From Eubacterium sp. CAG:786 (lineage in GTDB: Bacteria; Bacillota; Clostridia; Oscillospirales; Ruminococcaceae), in NCBI GenBank assembly GCA_000432175.1, contig HF989510.1, positions 37,730 to 51,527 on the forward strand: 13,798 nucleotides of DNA, given 5' to 3'. A model generated the notes under the pieces. The model was not told the DNA's origin, ran no database searches, and was given only the letters and a program-made list of their open reading frames with translations. Position numbers and translations under genes: made by a program. Positions 4,781 through 12,576 of the stretch are shown one piece after another. How positions within the stretch are numbered: position 1 is the stretch's first letter; the number at the start of each line of letters is the position of its first letter.

Positions 4781-7069
4781 GTGGAGATTGAACAGAAGAT
4801 CGCATGGCTAAGACCAGAAAGGATCCAGAAACTTTATGAGGGGCAGAAGAGCTCCTATGGAATGAACCGGCTATTTGTGATAGGCATCGGGAAAAACGGC
4901 ATTGACTGTGTGCTCAGATGTATGCATAATACCAGCCGCCGTTTCGGCCTGGACCCTAAAAAAGTGCGGTTTCTGTGCATTGGCATTGAAAATCAGCTGA
5001 ACGACGCGTCCTACGAGGGGACTGTGCCGTCTGATGGCGATGTGCTTCAAATAGTTCCGGAGGATGCAATATACAAGTATCTCAATAATCCTGCAAAGTT
5101 GCCGGACTGCGCTCTTTCATGGTTTGACCAGGGACTTAAGAACTATTCACCTGCAACGCCTACCTATGGACTTACCAAAAGGCAGTGCGGGCGCGTGGCT
5201 CTGTTCCACTATATCAAGCAGATAGTAAAGATGGCAGGCAGCGTGATGAATGATTTCGGCAGCGCAGACAAGCCGCTGGACATAATACTGACGGGTAATC
5301 TGGGCGACCCGATGTTCGGTGGAATGTTCATTGACCTTGCCTATATCCTTAACAGAATATTCGCTGTTTACCCTGGCGCAGTTCGTGTTAACGCATACCT
5401 GTTCGCTGCGGACACTGCCGCGCTCATCGAAGAGGACAACCGCGACCTCGGGTTTTATTCTGCCAATACGATAATAGCAAAAAACGAACTTGATAAGTTC
5501 CAGCTTGGAAAGAAGTATTTTTCCCAGCAGTATTCCAAAACGTTCACCGTTGATTCCGATAAGCCGCCATTCAATGCATGTTTCCTGATGCCAGCGGCTG
5601 AAAACTACAACCTTACAATGAGCGATGCTTCAGAAAAGATACTCAACCGTATGGAGATAATTTTTAGCAAGGACGACGACGCAGAGCGCATTCTTTCCTA
5701 TAACATGCTTAAAGCGGACGCTTCGCATGATTTCCGGTACCTTGCCTGCAATTCCAGAGTTGTGGAAGCCCCGGTCGGGAAAATGATGTCCTATCTGAGC
5801 ATCAAACTGTTCACAAGGCTGAACCACACTTTAAACGGAAACAACGTCGGCGAAGTTCTGCTGAAACGATATTCAAGTATGGTGTCTCCGTCAAGGGAAC
5901 TTGTCGCTTCAAAGAGCGGCTCATTGCCGTCTATTGAATTTGACGAGCGTTCAGAGCCGGCTTTTTCTGCAAAATCAGTGAGAAACAGCAGCGACAATCC
6001 GCTGTCGGCTGTGCAGAAGTGGCTGAGTTCAATGAAAGACGCCGTTGTTAATGGCGGTCCCGTATGCGCGCAGGAAATAGCAGACAGCATTATAACAGAC
6101 TGCGAAAATGCCAAAACTGATTTCGCAAGGGGTCCCTTTTATGCTCAGGAGATTTTGCGGAAGTGTTTCGCAGAGATACGCATAAACATTGCAAAGGTGA
6201 AATCCGAAACCGAGGACATGACTGAACAGACTGCGCGCACAAGAGATCTTGAACGTGCAGCATACCGAAAGGTTCATTCTGCGCTTTTCGTGAATAAAGC
6301 GGTGGAGCAGTACCTTTTTGAACTGAAAGGCTTTGCAGAATCGAGCGTTGTTGTGGAATGCAGCGAACCCATGATAGCTTTCTATCAGCTTCTGAACGAC
6401 AAGCTCACTGAATATTACAACACCACGCTGCAGAAAGCGGTGGCTCCGTTTGAGCAGATGTCAATGAACCGCGGTGGCGTTATAGACAGCATAAAGGAGG
6501 ACTACTCCGGAAGCAGCTGCGTATCCGAGGCGTTTTCCCTTGACAACGACGATATCCGCGCAAAACTTGACGCAATGGCTGACAGCGTTCCAAAGGATAA
6601 GCTTGAGAAGTATTTCAGCGAGTCCGGGATACTTTCCCTGCCAGACGATGATGAAACGGCGTTTGCAAAAGCGGTCGTCAAGATACTTCGCCAGTGCTTC
6701 GAAGAGCAGCTTTCTATGCCGCTTGGAGAAATGTGCGCGTATTTCGGCGTCGAAAACGGCATAGAGTCCGCGATGGAGACATGCGTCACCGGCTGCGGCG
6801 TAACTGCGCCTGTCAGCGACAAGCTGTTCATCACCAGAGTGATATGCCCGAAAAATGTCCGGCAGGAAGATATTGCGCGGTTAAGAAAGCAGTATCACGG
6901 CGTGAATTACATCTGGAACGGCTCTGTGTGCAGCCAGATGACCGCGGCTTCCACCATATGCGGAGGTGCACAGCTTGAGGAATTCAGCGGATATCAGCAA
7001 TGGGAAAATATGCACTACGCATATGCGAATGACTCGCTTAAAAAGCATGGACTGAAAATATTTGCATGA
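4781..7069 (+). CDS. Divergent tubulin/FtsZ-like protein (Tubulin_2-type family)
   Basis: A 762-residue soluble protein. Residues 28-40 (MNRLFVIGIGKNG) and 62-70 (VRFLCIGIE) look like the first two strands of the bacterial tubulin-like fold, where family members usually have GIGGTG and FLAIDTD. Next come a LSWFDQ segment (112-117), KRQCGRVALF (133-142), equal to the RQxGRxALF motif of the family, and TGNLGDPMFGGMFIDLAYIL (171-190) at the place of the GGTGSG tubulin signature. That signature is lost here, so GTP binding is doubtful. NAYLFAAD (204-211) and PFNACFLM (263-270) also fit. The C-terminal half (about 300-762) is mostly predicted helical, with no membrane segment, and I do not recognise it. 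Start: GTG with AAGGGGTG 7 bases upstream, 13 bases after the amidase stop. A TTG at 4748 in the same frame has poorer support. A role as a cytoskeletal or scaffold protein is inference. Confidence 0.65.
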   Translation: MEIEQKIAWLRPERIQKLYEGQKSSYGMNRLFVIGIGKNGIDCVLRCMHNTSRRFGLDPKKVRFLCIGIENQLNDASYEGTVPSDGDVLQIVPEDAIYKYLNNPAKLPDCALSWFDQGLKNYSPATPTYGLTKRQCGRVALFHYIKQIVKMAGSVMNDFGSADKPLDIILTGNLGDPMFGGMFIDLAYILNRIFAVYPGAVRVNAYLFAADTAALIEEDNRDLGFYSANTIIAKNELDKFQLGKKYFSQQYSKTFTVDSDKPPFNACFLMPAAENYNLTMSDASEKILNRMEIIFSKDDDAERILSYNMLKADASHDFRYLACNSRVVEAPVGKMMSYLSIKLFTRLNHTLNGNNVGEVLLKRYSSMVSPSRELVASKSGSLPSIEFDERSEPAFSAKSVRNSSDNPLSAVQKWLSSMKDAVVNGGPVCAQEIADSIITDCENAKTDFARGPFYAQEILRKCFAEIRINIAKVKSETEDMTEQTARTRDLERAAYRKVHSALFVNKAVEQYLFELKGFAESSVVVECSEPMIAFYQLLNDKLTEYYNTTLQKAVAPFEQMSMNRGGVIDSIKEDYSGSSCVSEAFSLDNDDIRAKLDAMADSVPKDKLEKYFSESGILSLPDDDETAFAKAVVKILRQCFEEQLSMPLGEMCAYFGVENGIESAMETCVTGCGVTAPVSDKLFITRVICPKNVRQEDIARLRKQYHGVNYIWNGSVCSQMTAASTICGGAQLEEFSGYQQWENMHYAYANDSLKKHGLKIFA

Positions 7070-7091
7070 TATTTTCTGCAAAGGATATTTA

Positions 7092-9782
7092 ATGACAAAA
7101 GATTATTTATCAGACGGTGTGCTGGTTTATGACAGGTATTACTGCTCAAAACCGCACACCCCTCTGCTTGTAATAAAAAGGATAATACTGGCGGTTTTGT
7201 TCTGCGTCAGCTCTATGATGTACATTCTCGGGCAGTATGACTTTCCGGTCAGCCTGCCTGCTATGGGAGTGATATGCGGGATTTCCTGCGTGGTGTTCTC
7301 GACAATACTTGTGTTTGTGAGAAGCCGCTGGCTTATACTCGACGCCGCAGTGGTCTCTGGGCTGGCAGTCTGGCTGAATTTCGGCATTCTGAAAGAACGA
7401 CTGAGTTATTTTGCTGACGCATGTATGCTGCTGGTAGAAGGACGTTTCCTGTATCCGCGCAGCTATCTCTTTCACCAGGACGAGCCGCTTAACGCCCTTA
7501 ACGATCAATTCGTGCAGGGAGTTGTCCTCGGGACGGTTCTGCTGTGTGTTTTTTACAGTTTTATCGTTTCTCTGTGTTTTTCGGGGAAGCTGCGCCTTGC
7601 CGTTCCCGGGCTGTTGTTTGTGGGACTGTGCGTGCCGGTGCTTATTTCGGAAAACCTTGAATTTTCTTTGTGGCTCGTGCCGGCGCTGGCTTCTCTGGCC
7701 GCTGCATTTGCCATCAGGAAGAACTATTCAGGTGGGCTTGCGGTAAAGCACAGCAGTTCTTCGGATTACCGCAGGAGAATGCGCCGTGAAGAGCGCTCAT
7801 TCCTGAAGCATATTTCCACAGCGCCGCTGACTAAACGCACTGAAATGCGCTGCAACTATTATCTGAAGTATTTCAGTTCCGGAATGTACTGCGCTGCCCT
7901 GGTAGCGGTATGCATTATGGTCGGCGCGACGATAATCCCTGTTGGTGGGAGCATAAATTACACAAGCGTGTATGAATTCGTTTCCAATCTGGGTGGGGAA
8001 GTAACAGACGTGCAGTCTCCGTTTGACAACGGAACCGCTTCCGAATACTTCACCCACAGTGGCAGCGAACAGGAAAACCTCCTGAACATCATTTCCCCCG
8101 GCAGGGGAGAGCGCGAGATGCTCCACGTGACCTATGACGGCTCGCGTCCATTCTACCTGAGGGGAGATATCGGCATAGAATTTACAGGAAGATCCTGGAC
8201 CACCGCAGTTGGGAGCGAGCCTGAACTCTGGAGGAATTCCGACCTTAAAGAAAACTATCGCCCTTGTGAAAACCGCGTTATCAGCGCTCTTCTCGACGCT
8301 TCTGGTGAACATATTGCGGCTTCGGCTGACGGACTTCCGATAATAACAAGTTCCGCAGTAACTATTGAATATCTGTGCGACACAGACGTTGTTTTCCTGC
8401 CTGCTTATACAGCGGATTACTCGTTCTATAACAACGAACTTTTCGATGTTTATTCCGACTATGCCGTAAGGGTGAGCGAACAGGCTGGCAGCCACATAAA
8501 TTCCGTTCAGTGCACCGCTCTGATTCCCTCGTACACCAGCAATGAAATGCACGGCGACAGCGAAGGCTTTGCTTCAATGACCGAGCAGTTTGACCTTGCT
8601 GGCTGCACTTTGAACGATATCTACAGTTCTGTTGTAACGGAAATGCAGCAGCAGGATATCCTCAGCGAATATGAAGAATATGTGGAACGCACCTACGTTG
8701 GAATTCCCGAGCCCTATCGCAGCGATATTGACGCTTATATTTCAAGGGAATTGGCAGAAGTACGGCAATTTAAGGATCATTACGGTGACAGCACAAGCGA
8801 AACGGCGCGTTATCGTTACGAACTTGCGACCTATGTTTCTGACTATCTGCGTTTGGCATACACATATTCCCTTGACGGCGCAAACAACAGCAGCAATCCT
8901 GTAATGCAGTTCCTGAATGATACCAGGCGCGGTCACTGCTCGCTTTATGCAAGCGCTATGACGCTGATACTCCGTGAACTGGGCGTTCCCGCGCGGTACT
9001 GTACTGGATTTTACGTGCAGGCCCCCGAGGGCAGCAACTCAGTACTTCTGCGTGAAAAGAACCTGCACGCATGGGTGGAGGTTTATGTGGGCGAGTACGG
9101 CTGGGTGACTTTCGACCCGACAAGTTCGGCTGCTTATCCGGACCAGAATGGCGCTTCGGAAGCCGCTGCCACCATTGAAAACGCTTCTCACGAAGCGACC
9201 GTAAACGCGCCCTCGGAAGAGATCGTCGAACCGGTTTCGAATGCTGCCCCTGAAAGCGTTGACGTACCGACTGAGGAACATAACACAACAAACGCATTTC
9301 AGACATCAGAAGCGAACACATCCGATGAGGCTCCTGGGATAAACGTTATTGATGCTATCCTGCCATATCTCCCGGCATCGATTGTTGTGATAGCTGTCGC
9401 AGCAGTGCTGACGGCGCTACTGATAAGGCTCCACAAGCTGAAAAACAATGCGCGTGAAGCCCTGAATAAACTCAGCAGACCTGCCGGCGATAATTCAAAG
9501 GCAATGTTCAGCCTTATCCTGGCGCTGCTGGAGGAAAACAATATAATCCCAAGGCGCGGTGAACTTCCTGCAGCATTCTGGCGGCGTGCCGACCTTAAAT
9601 TCGGTACTTCGCTTGAAAGCATCTCAGGATTACTGGAAGCGATTGAATTTGGCTCGCACGAGCCGTCGCCCGATGAATACAGCGAGATTTACGCTCAGCT
9701 GATAAAGCTTGTCGATGAGATCGAGCCTTTCCATTTCCCTGGTAATATCAAGGTGCTGCGGATTATTCAAAAAGCAGTCTGA
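7092..9782 (+). CDS. Membrane-bound transglutaminase-like protein (TgpA-like)
   Basis: An 896-residue membrane protein. About six to seven hydrophobic helices cover residues 26-208 and 264-284, with a basic cytoplasmic loop between (226-250). A large outer region (285-590) leads to the transglutaminase core: Cys616 in RRGHCSLYAS, His659 in NLHAWVEVY and Asp675 in FDPT, a complete papain-like triad. An Ala/Glu/Thr-rich linker (680-748), one more helix (about 752-779) and a cytoplasmic tail (780-896) follow, the same plan as TgpA proteins (N-terminal helices, transglutaminase core, C-terminal helix with DUF4129-like tail). The family is linked to the cell envelope; the reaction (crosslinking, amidase or protease) is not known here. 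Start ATG 7092 has AAGGA 6 bases upstream; an ATG at 7062 would overlap the previous gene. It starts 22 bases after the tubulin-like gene. The usual MoxR and DUF58 partners are missing. Confidence 0.88.
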   Translation: MTKDYLSDGVLVYDRYYCSKPHTPLLVIKRIILAVLFCVSSMMYILGQYDFPVSLPAMGVICGISCVVFSTILVFVRSRWLILDAAVVSGLAVWLNFGILKERLSYFADACMLLVEGRFLYPRSYLFHQDEPLNALNDQFVQGVVLGTVLLCVFYSFIVSLCFSGKLRLAVPGLLFVGLCVPVLISENLEFSLWLVPALASLAAAFAIRKNYSGGLAVKHSSSSDYRRRMRREERSFLKHISTAPLTKRTEMRCNYYLKYFSSGMYCAALVAVCIMVGATIIPVGGSINYTSVYEFVSNLGGEVTDVQSPFDNGTASEYFTHSGSEQENLLNIISPGRGEREMLHVTYDGSRPFYLRGDIGIEFTGRSWTTAVGSEPELWRNSDLKENYRPCENRVISALLDASGEHIAASADGLPIITSSAVTIEYLCDTDVVFLPAYTADYSFYNNELFDVYSDYAVRVSEQAGSHINSVQCTALIPSYTSNEMHGDSEGFASMTEQFDLAGCTLNDIYSSVVTEMQQQDILSEYEEYVERTYVGIPEPYRSDIDAYISRELAEVRQFKDHYGDSTSETARYRYELATYVSDYLRLAYTYSLDGANNSSNPVMQFLNDTRRGHCSLYASAMTLILRELGVPARYCTGFYVQAPEGSNSVLLREKNLHAWVEVYVGEYGWVTFDPTSSAAYPDQNGASEAAATIENASHEATVNAPSEEIVEPVSNAAPESVDVPTEEHNTTNAFQTSEANTSDEAPGINVIDAILPYLPASIVVIAVAAVLTALLIRLHKLKNNAREALNKLSRPAGDNSKAMFSLILALLEENNIIPRRGELPAAFWRRADLKFGTSLESISGLLEAIEFGSHEPSPDEYSEIYAQLIKLVDEIEPFHFPGNIKVLRIIQKAV

Positions 9783-9822
9783 CCAGATTTTGCAATTTTC
9801 ATAAAATAATCCTGAAAAATTG

Positions 9823-9841
9823 AAAAATCATGTTGATTTTT
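9823..9841 (+). promoter_or_regulatory. AT-rich palindrome AAAAATCA-TGT-TGATTTTT over the DHH -35 box
   Basis: A perfect 8-bp inverted repeat with a 3-base spacer; its right arm overlaps the -35 (9833-9838). It could be an operator. It might also weakly end transcription of the transglutaminase operon, but the stem is all A/T except for one G-C pair, so I favour a DNA site. Confidence 0.45.
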
Positions 9842-9861
9842 GCGTAATTATTTGCTATAAT
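9833..9861 (+). promoter_or_regulatory. Sigma-A promoter with extended -10 for the DHH gene
   Basis: TTGATT (9833-9838), 17-base spacer, TGCTATAAT (TATAAT at 9856-9861, extended -10). Transcription should start near 9868. CTGAAAAATT at 9812-9821 lies exactly 21 bases before the -35, as in the glgA promoter. Confidence 0.85.
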
Positions 9862-9866
9862 AATAT

Positions 9867-9883
9867 ATGCAGATAAGCTGCAT
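9867..9883 (+). promoter_or_regulatory. ATGCAG-N5-CTGCAT inverted repeat at the DHH transcription start
   Basis: Perfect 6-bp arms (9867-9872, 9878-9883) with a 5-base loop right at the predicted start. It may be an operator or a 5'-end hairpin that protects the mRNA. The same element follows the candidate spoIVB promoter at 2981-2965. Confidence 0.5.
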
Positions 9884-9923
9884 TCACTTTGCATAATTTT
9901 TTTGAAATAGCGAGGACATCATC

Positions 9924-10862
9924 ATGAGATTGATAACACGTTCAGATTTTGACGGACTTGCCTGCGGTGCGCTGCTTCTGTGCGCCGGAGTTGTCGAGCC
10001 TGATTCCTGGACTTTTGCTCACCCGAAGGATCTACAGGACGGACTTATTCCCGTAACAGAAAACGATGTACTGGCAAATGTTCCGTTCGTTGAGGGCTGC
10101 GGACTGTGGTTCGACCACCATTCCAGCGAGGAAGAGCGCAGGAAGTATAAGGGCAAATATAAGGGTGAGAGCCGTATAACACCAAGCTGTGCGCGTATAA
10201 TCTATGAGTACTACGGTGGTAAGGAACGCTTCCCGAATTTTGATGATCTTATGGAAGCGGTTGATAAGGTGGACAGCGGTAATCTTACCCGCGAGGAGAT
10301 ACTAAATCCGCAGGGTTGGATACTTATAGGCTTCCTTATGGACCCAAGAACTGGTCTGGGCAGATTCAGGAACTTCACCATAAGCAACTACCAGTTGATG
10401 GAAAAGCTTCTCAAGTGCTGCGCATACATGACAACTGACGAGATCCTTGCAATGCCCGACATTCAGGAGCGTATAAAGCTCTACAACGAGCAGACAGAAA
10501 AGTTCAAGGAAATGGTACATAAGTACACACGCACTGAGGGCGATGTGATAATCACCGACCTGCGCGGCGTCGATACGATATACACAGGTAATCGCTTCCT
10601 GATATACAGCCTTTATCCTGAGCAGAACATTTCCTGCTGGATCGTAAACGGCAAGGGCGGCAAGGGCTGTTCCTGCGCGGTTGGTTATTCCATACTCAAC
10701 CGCACCAGCCATGTCAATGTTGGTTCGCTTATGCTGAAATACGGTGGAGGCGGTCATATGGCTGTCGGGACATGCCAGTTCCCGGACGACCAGATGGAAG
10801 AAAAGGTACCGCAGCTGCTAAATGAACTTGTTAATTATGACAAGCTTTATAATGCGAAGTAA
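9924..10862 (+). CDS. DHH-family phosphoesterase
   Basis: A 312-residue DHH/DHHA1 protein. Motif I is RSDFDGLACGALL (6-18, metal ligands Asp8 and Asp10), motif II is the name-giving WFDHHSS (62-68), motif III is probably the Asp in VDKVDSGN (113-120), and the DHHA1 part ends with YGGGGHMAVGTCQF (273-286), the substrate-phosphate loop. The family uses two Mn2+ or Mg2+ ions to cut phosphodiesters or phosphoanhydrides: oligoribonucleases (NrnA), pAp phosphatases, cyclic-dinucleotide phosphodiesterases and exopolyphosphatases. Which of these applies cannot be told; there are no GGDEF, PAS or membrane segments, so it is not GdpP-like. It is a single-gene unit with its own promoter, an ATG start with GAGGA 7 bases upstream, and a terminator directly after the stop. 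Confidence 0.9.
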   Translation: MRLITRSDFDGLACGALLLCAGVVEPDSWTFAHPKDLQDGLIPVTENDVLANVPFVEGCGLWFDHHSSEEERRKYKGKYKGESRITPSCARIIYEYYGGKERFPNFDDLMEAVDKVDSGNLTREEILNPQGWILIGFLMDPRTGLGRFRNFTISNYQLMEKLLKCCAYMTTDEILAMPDIQERIKLYNEQTEKFKEMVHKYTRTEGDVIITDLRGVDTIYTGNRFLIYSLYPEQNISCWIVNGKGGKGCSCAVGYSILNRTSHVNVGSLMLKYGGGGHMAVGTCQFPDDQMEEKVPQLLNELVNYDKLYNAK

Positions 10863-10865
10863 TAC

Positions 10866-10899
10866 AAAAACTGACTGGTTTCGGCTGGTCAGTTTTTTT
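10866..10899 (+). terminator. Rho-independent terminator of the DHH gene
   Basis: CTGAC (10871-10875) pairs with GTCAG (10888-10892), extended outward by five A-U pairs and inward by two G-U wobbles and one G-C pair around a TTTCGG loop, followed by seven T. It begins four bases after the stop codon. Confidence 0.88.
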
Positions 10900-10910
10900 A
10901 CATAAAAAAG

Positions 10911-10944
10911 CTGAAAAATTAGAAAACCTACTTGAATTTTTCAG
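10911..10944 (+). promoter_or_regulatory. CTGAAAAATT-N14-AATTTTTCAG inverted repeat across the glgA -35
   Basis: Perfect 10-bp arms at 10911-10920 and 10935-10944; the right arm covers the end of the -35 box. Half-site centres are 24 bp apart. The left half-site also occurs before the DHH promoter at the same distance. It is a strong operator candidate for a dimeric regulator. Confidence 0.6.
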
Positions 10945-10960
10945 ACAACTATGTTATATT
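10932..10960 (+). promoter_or_regulatory. Sigma-A promoter of glgA
   Basis: TTGAAT (10932-10937), 17-base spacer, TATATT (10955-10960) with an extended TG (10952-10953). The predicted start is near 10967. Confidence 0.8.
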
Positions 10961-10966
10961 ATATAT

Positions 10967-11080
10967 AGGCGATATCTGTGCGCCGGCATCGAAGTGCTCC
11001 GTTAGGCTGCGTTTGCAGAAACGTGGGCAGGCTCTGTGTCGTTCGGCAGTGTTCAGCATCAAATCGGAGGACATATCATA
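10967..11080 (+). promoter_or_regulatory. Long 5' leader of glgA
   Basis: About 114 untranslated bases precede the start codon, far more than for the neighbouring genes. A small hairpin is possible at CGTTT-gcag-AAACG (about 11010-11025) with outer CTG/CAG pairing. I cannot match it to a known riboswitch. The leader is GC-rich compared with the promoter and ends in GGAGGA (11066-11071). Confidence 0.4.
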
Positions 11081-12505
11081 ATGAGAATTCTTTACGCTGC
11101 AAGTGAAGCTCGTCCCTTTGCCGCATCTGGCGGTCTCGCAGATGTTGCAGGCTCCCTCCCCAAGGCTCTTTGCGCCGCTGGTCAGGAAGCATGCGTTGTT
11201 ATGCCGTATTATGTGAATTCATTCAAGCCTGAGCAGAAGGAAAAGATGAATTACATAACCAATTTTACAGTCCCTGTAGGCTGGAGAAGCCAGTATTGCG
11301 GTCTGTTTTCGCAGCAGGTCGATGGCGTTACTTATTTCTTCATCGATAATGAGTTCTATTTCAAGCGCGATAACGGACTTTACGGCTATTATGACGACGC
11401 AGAAAGATATGTTTTCTTCAGCCGTGCAGTCCTCGAAATGCTGAAATATATTCAGTTCAGGCCGCAGGTCATCAATTCCAACGACTGGCAGTGCGCGCTG
11501 ATCCCGGTTTATTATGACCTGTTCTATCGCAATGCAGGCGGCTGCTATGATAATATCAAGCATGTGTTCACTATCCACAATATTGGGTATCAGGGACAGT
11601 ATGGTCTTGACCTGGTTAAGGATATCGTAGGCATTCCTCCGCACAAGGTAAATATTATCGAATATGATGGCGATATTAATTTCATGAAGGGCGCTATCGA
11701 GGTTGCCGACAAGGTTACAACCGTATCTCCTACTTATGCCAAGGAAATACTCGACCCGTGGTTCTCTCATGGTCTTGACAGAATTCTTGTGAGCAAGCAG
11801 TACAAGACATGCGGCTTCCTGAACGGTATCGACACGGATATGTATAATCCTGAAACCGATACTGCCATTGCCGCTAATTTCAGCGCTAAGGATCATAAGG
11901 GTAAAGCCGCGTGCAAGAGCGCTATTTTCCAGGAATTCGGCATGCCTGAATATAAGATACCGCTGCTGACCATGATCTCCAGATTTGCTGATCACAAGGG
12001 CTTTGACCTTGTACGTGCAGTTTTCGATGAGATCATCGCTACAGATATGCAGGTCGTAATTCTCGGTTCTGGTGAAAGCCAGTATGAGGAATTCTTCCAG
12101 AACATGCATTGGCGTTATCCGGATAAGGTCGGCTTCTACAGAGGATTTAACACAGGTCTTGCAAAGCGTCTTTATGCAGGTTCTGATATGTTCCTTATGC
12201 CTTCAAAGAGCGAACCGTGCGGTCTGGCGCAGATGATCGCGGCACGTTATGGTACTATTCCGATAGTAAGAGCTACCGGGGGTTTGAAAGACAGTATCAT
12301 TGATTATGGCGATAATGGTATTGGATTTACATTCCAGAGCTATAATGCGCATGATATGCTTGGTGCAGTACAGCGTGCAAAGGCTGCTTATGATAACAGA
12401 ATGGCATGGGGCAGACTTGTGACACGTGCAATGAAGGCAGATTTCAGCTGGGCTCAGTCGGCTAAGCTTTATATTGGTCTTTATAAGGAACTTTGTGGTG
12501 AATAA
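11081..12505 (+). CDS. glgA: Glycogen synthase (ADP-glucose type, GT5)
   Basis: A 474-residue enzyme, the usual length for bacterial GlgA (about 477). It adds glucose from ADP-glucose to the non-reducing end of an alpha-1,4-glucan in the cytoplasm. The N-terminal GT-B half begins MRILYAASEARPF and has ASGGLADVAGSLPKAL (15-30) and FTIHNIGYQG (163-172). The C-terminal half has ISRFADHKGFDLV (299-311) with Arg301 and Lys306, and KSEPCGLAQMIAARYG (376-391) with Glu378; these match Arg300, Lys305 and Glu377 of E. coli. The residue at the place of E. coli Lys15 (KTGG) is Ala15. The ATG at 11081 is chosen for GGAGGA 9 bases upstream and the family N-terminus; a GTG at 11036 in frame lacks both. It is a single-gene unit: no glgC, glgD, glgB or glgP lies nearby in the window. 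Confidence 0.95.
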   Translation: MRILYAASEARPFAASGGLADVAGSLPKALCAAGQEACVVMPYYVNSFKPEQKEKMNYITNFTVPVGWRSQYCGLFSQQVDGVTYFFIDNEFYFKRDNGLYGYYDDAERYVFFSRAVLEMLKYIQFRPQVINSNDWQCALIPVYYDLFYRNAGGCYDNIKHVFTIHNIGYQGQYGLDLVKDIVGIPPHKVNIIEYDGDINFMKGAIEVADKVTTVSPTYAKEILDPWFSHGLDRILVSKQYKTCGFLNGIDTDMYNPETDTAIAANFSAKDHKGKAACKSAIFQEFGMPEYKIPLLTMISRFADHKGFDLVRAVFDEIIATDMQVVILGSGESQYEEFFQNMHWRYPDKVGFYRGFNTGLAKRLYAGSDMFLMPSKSEPCGLAQMIAARYGTIPIVRATGGLKDSIIDYGDNGIGFTFQSYNAHDMLGAVQRAKAAYDNRMAWGRLVTRAMKADFSWAQSAKLYIGLYKELCGE

Positions 12506-12511
12506 AAAATC

Positions 12512-12539
12512 GGACCGCGCTATCAGGCGCGGTCCTTTT
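12512..12539. terminator. Bidirectional terminator between glgA and the recombinase gene
   Basis: A perfect 9-bp stem GGACCGCGC / GCGCGGTCC (12512-12520, 12527-12535) with a 6-base loop. It is followed by TTTT on the plus strand, and on the minus strand by a T-run from the A-tract at 12504-12509. It lies between the two convergent genes. A second, imperfect hairpin (12546-12554 with 12568-12576, one mismatch) follows the recombinase stop. Confidence 0.9.
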
Positions 12540-12576
12540 GTATGTAAGGGTCTTTTCATTAAACGAGAAGATCCTT

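Noticed and set aside
7797..8552. 251-codon minus-strand open frame inside the transglutaminase gene
   Set aside because: No start signal or promoter, and the plus-strand gene is continuous with conserved motifs on both sides.
9823..9841. Rho-independent terminator of the transglutaminase operon
   Set aside because: The stem is almost all A-T and its right arm overlaps the next promoter's -35, so a regulatory site is the better reading.
11219..12109. 296-codon minus-strand open frame inside glgA
   Set aside because: Antisense shadow of a well-conserved enzyme, no ribosome site.
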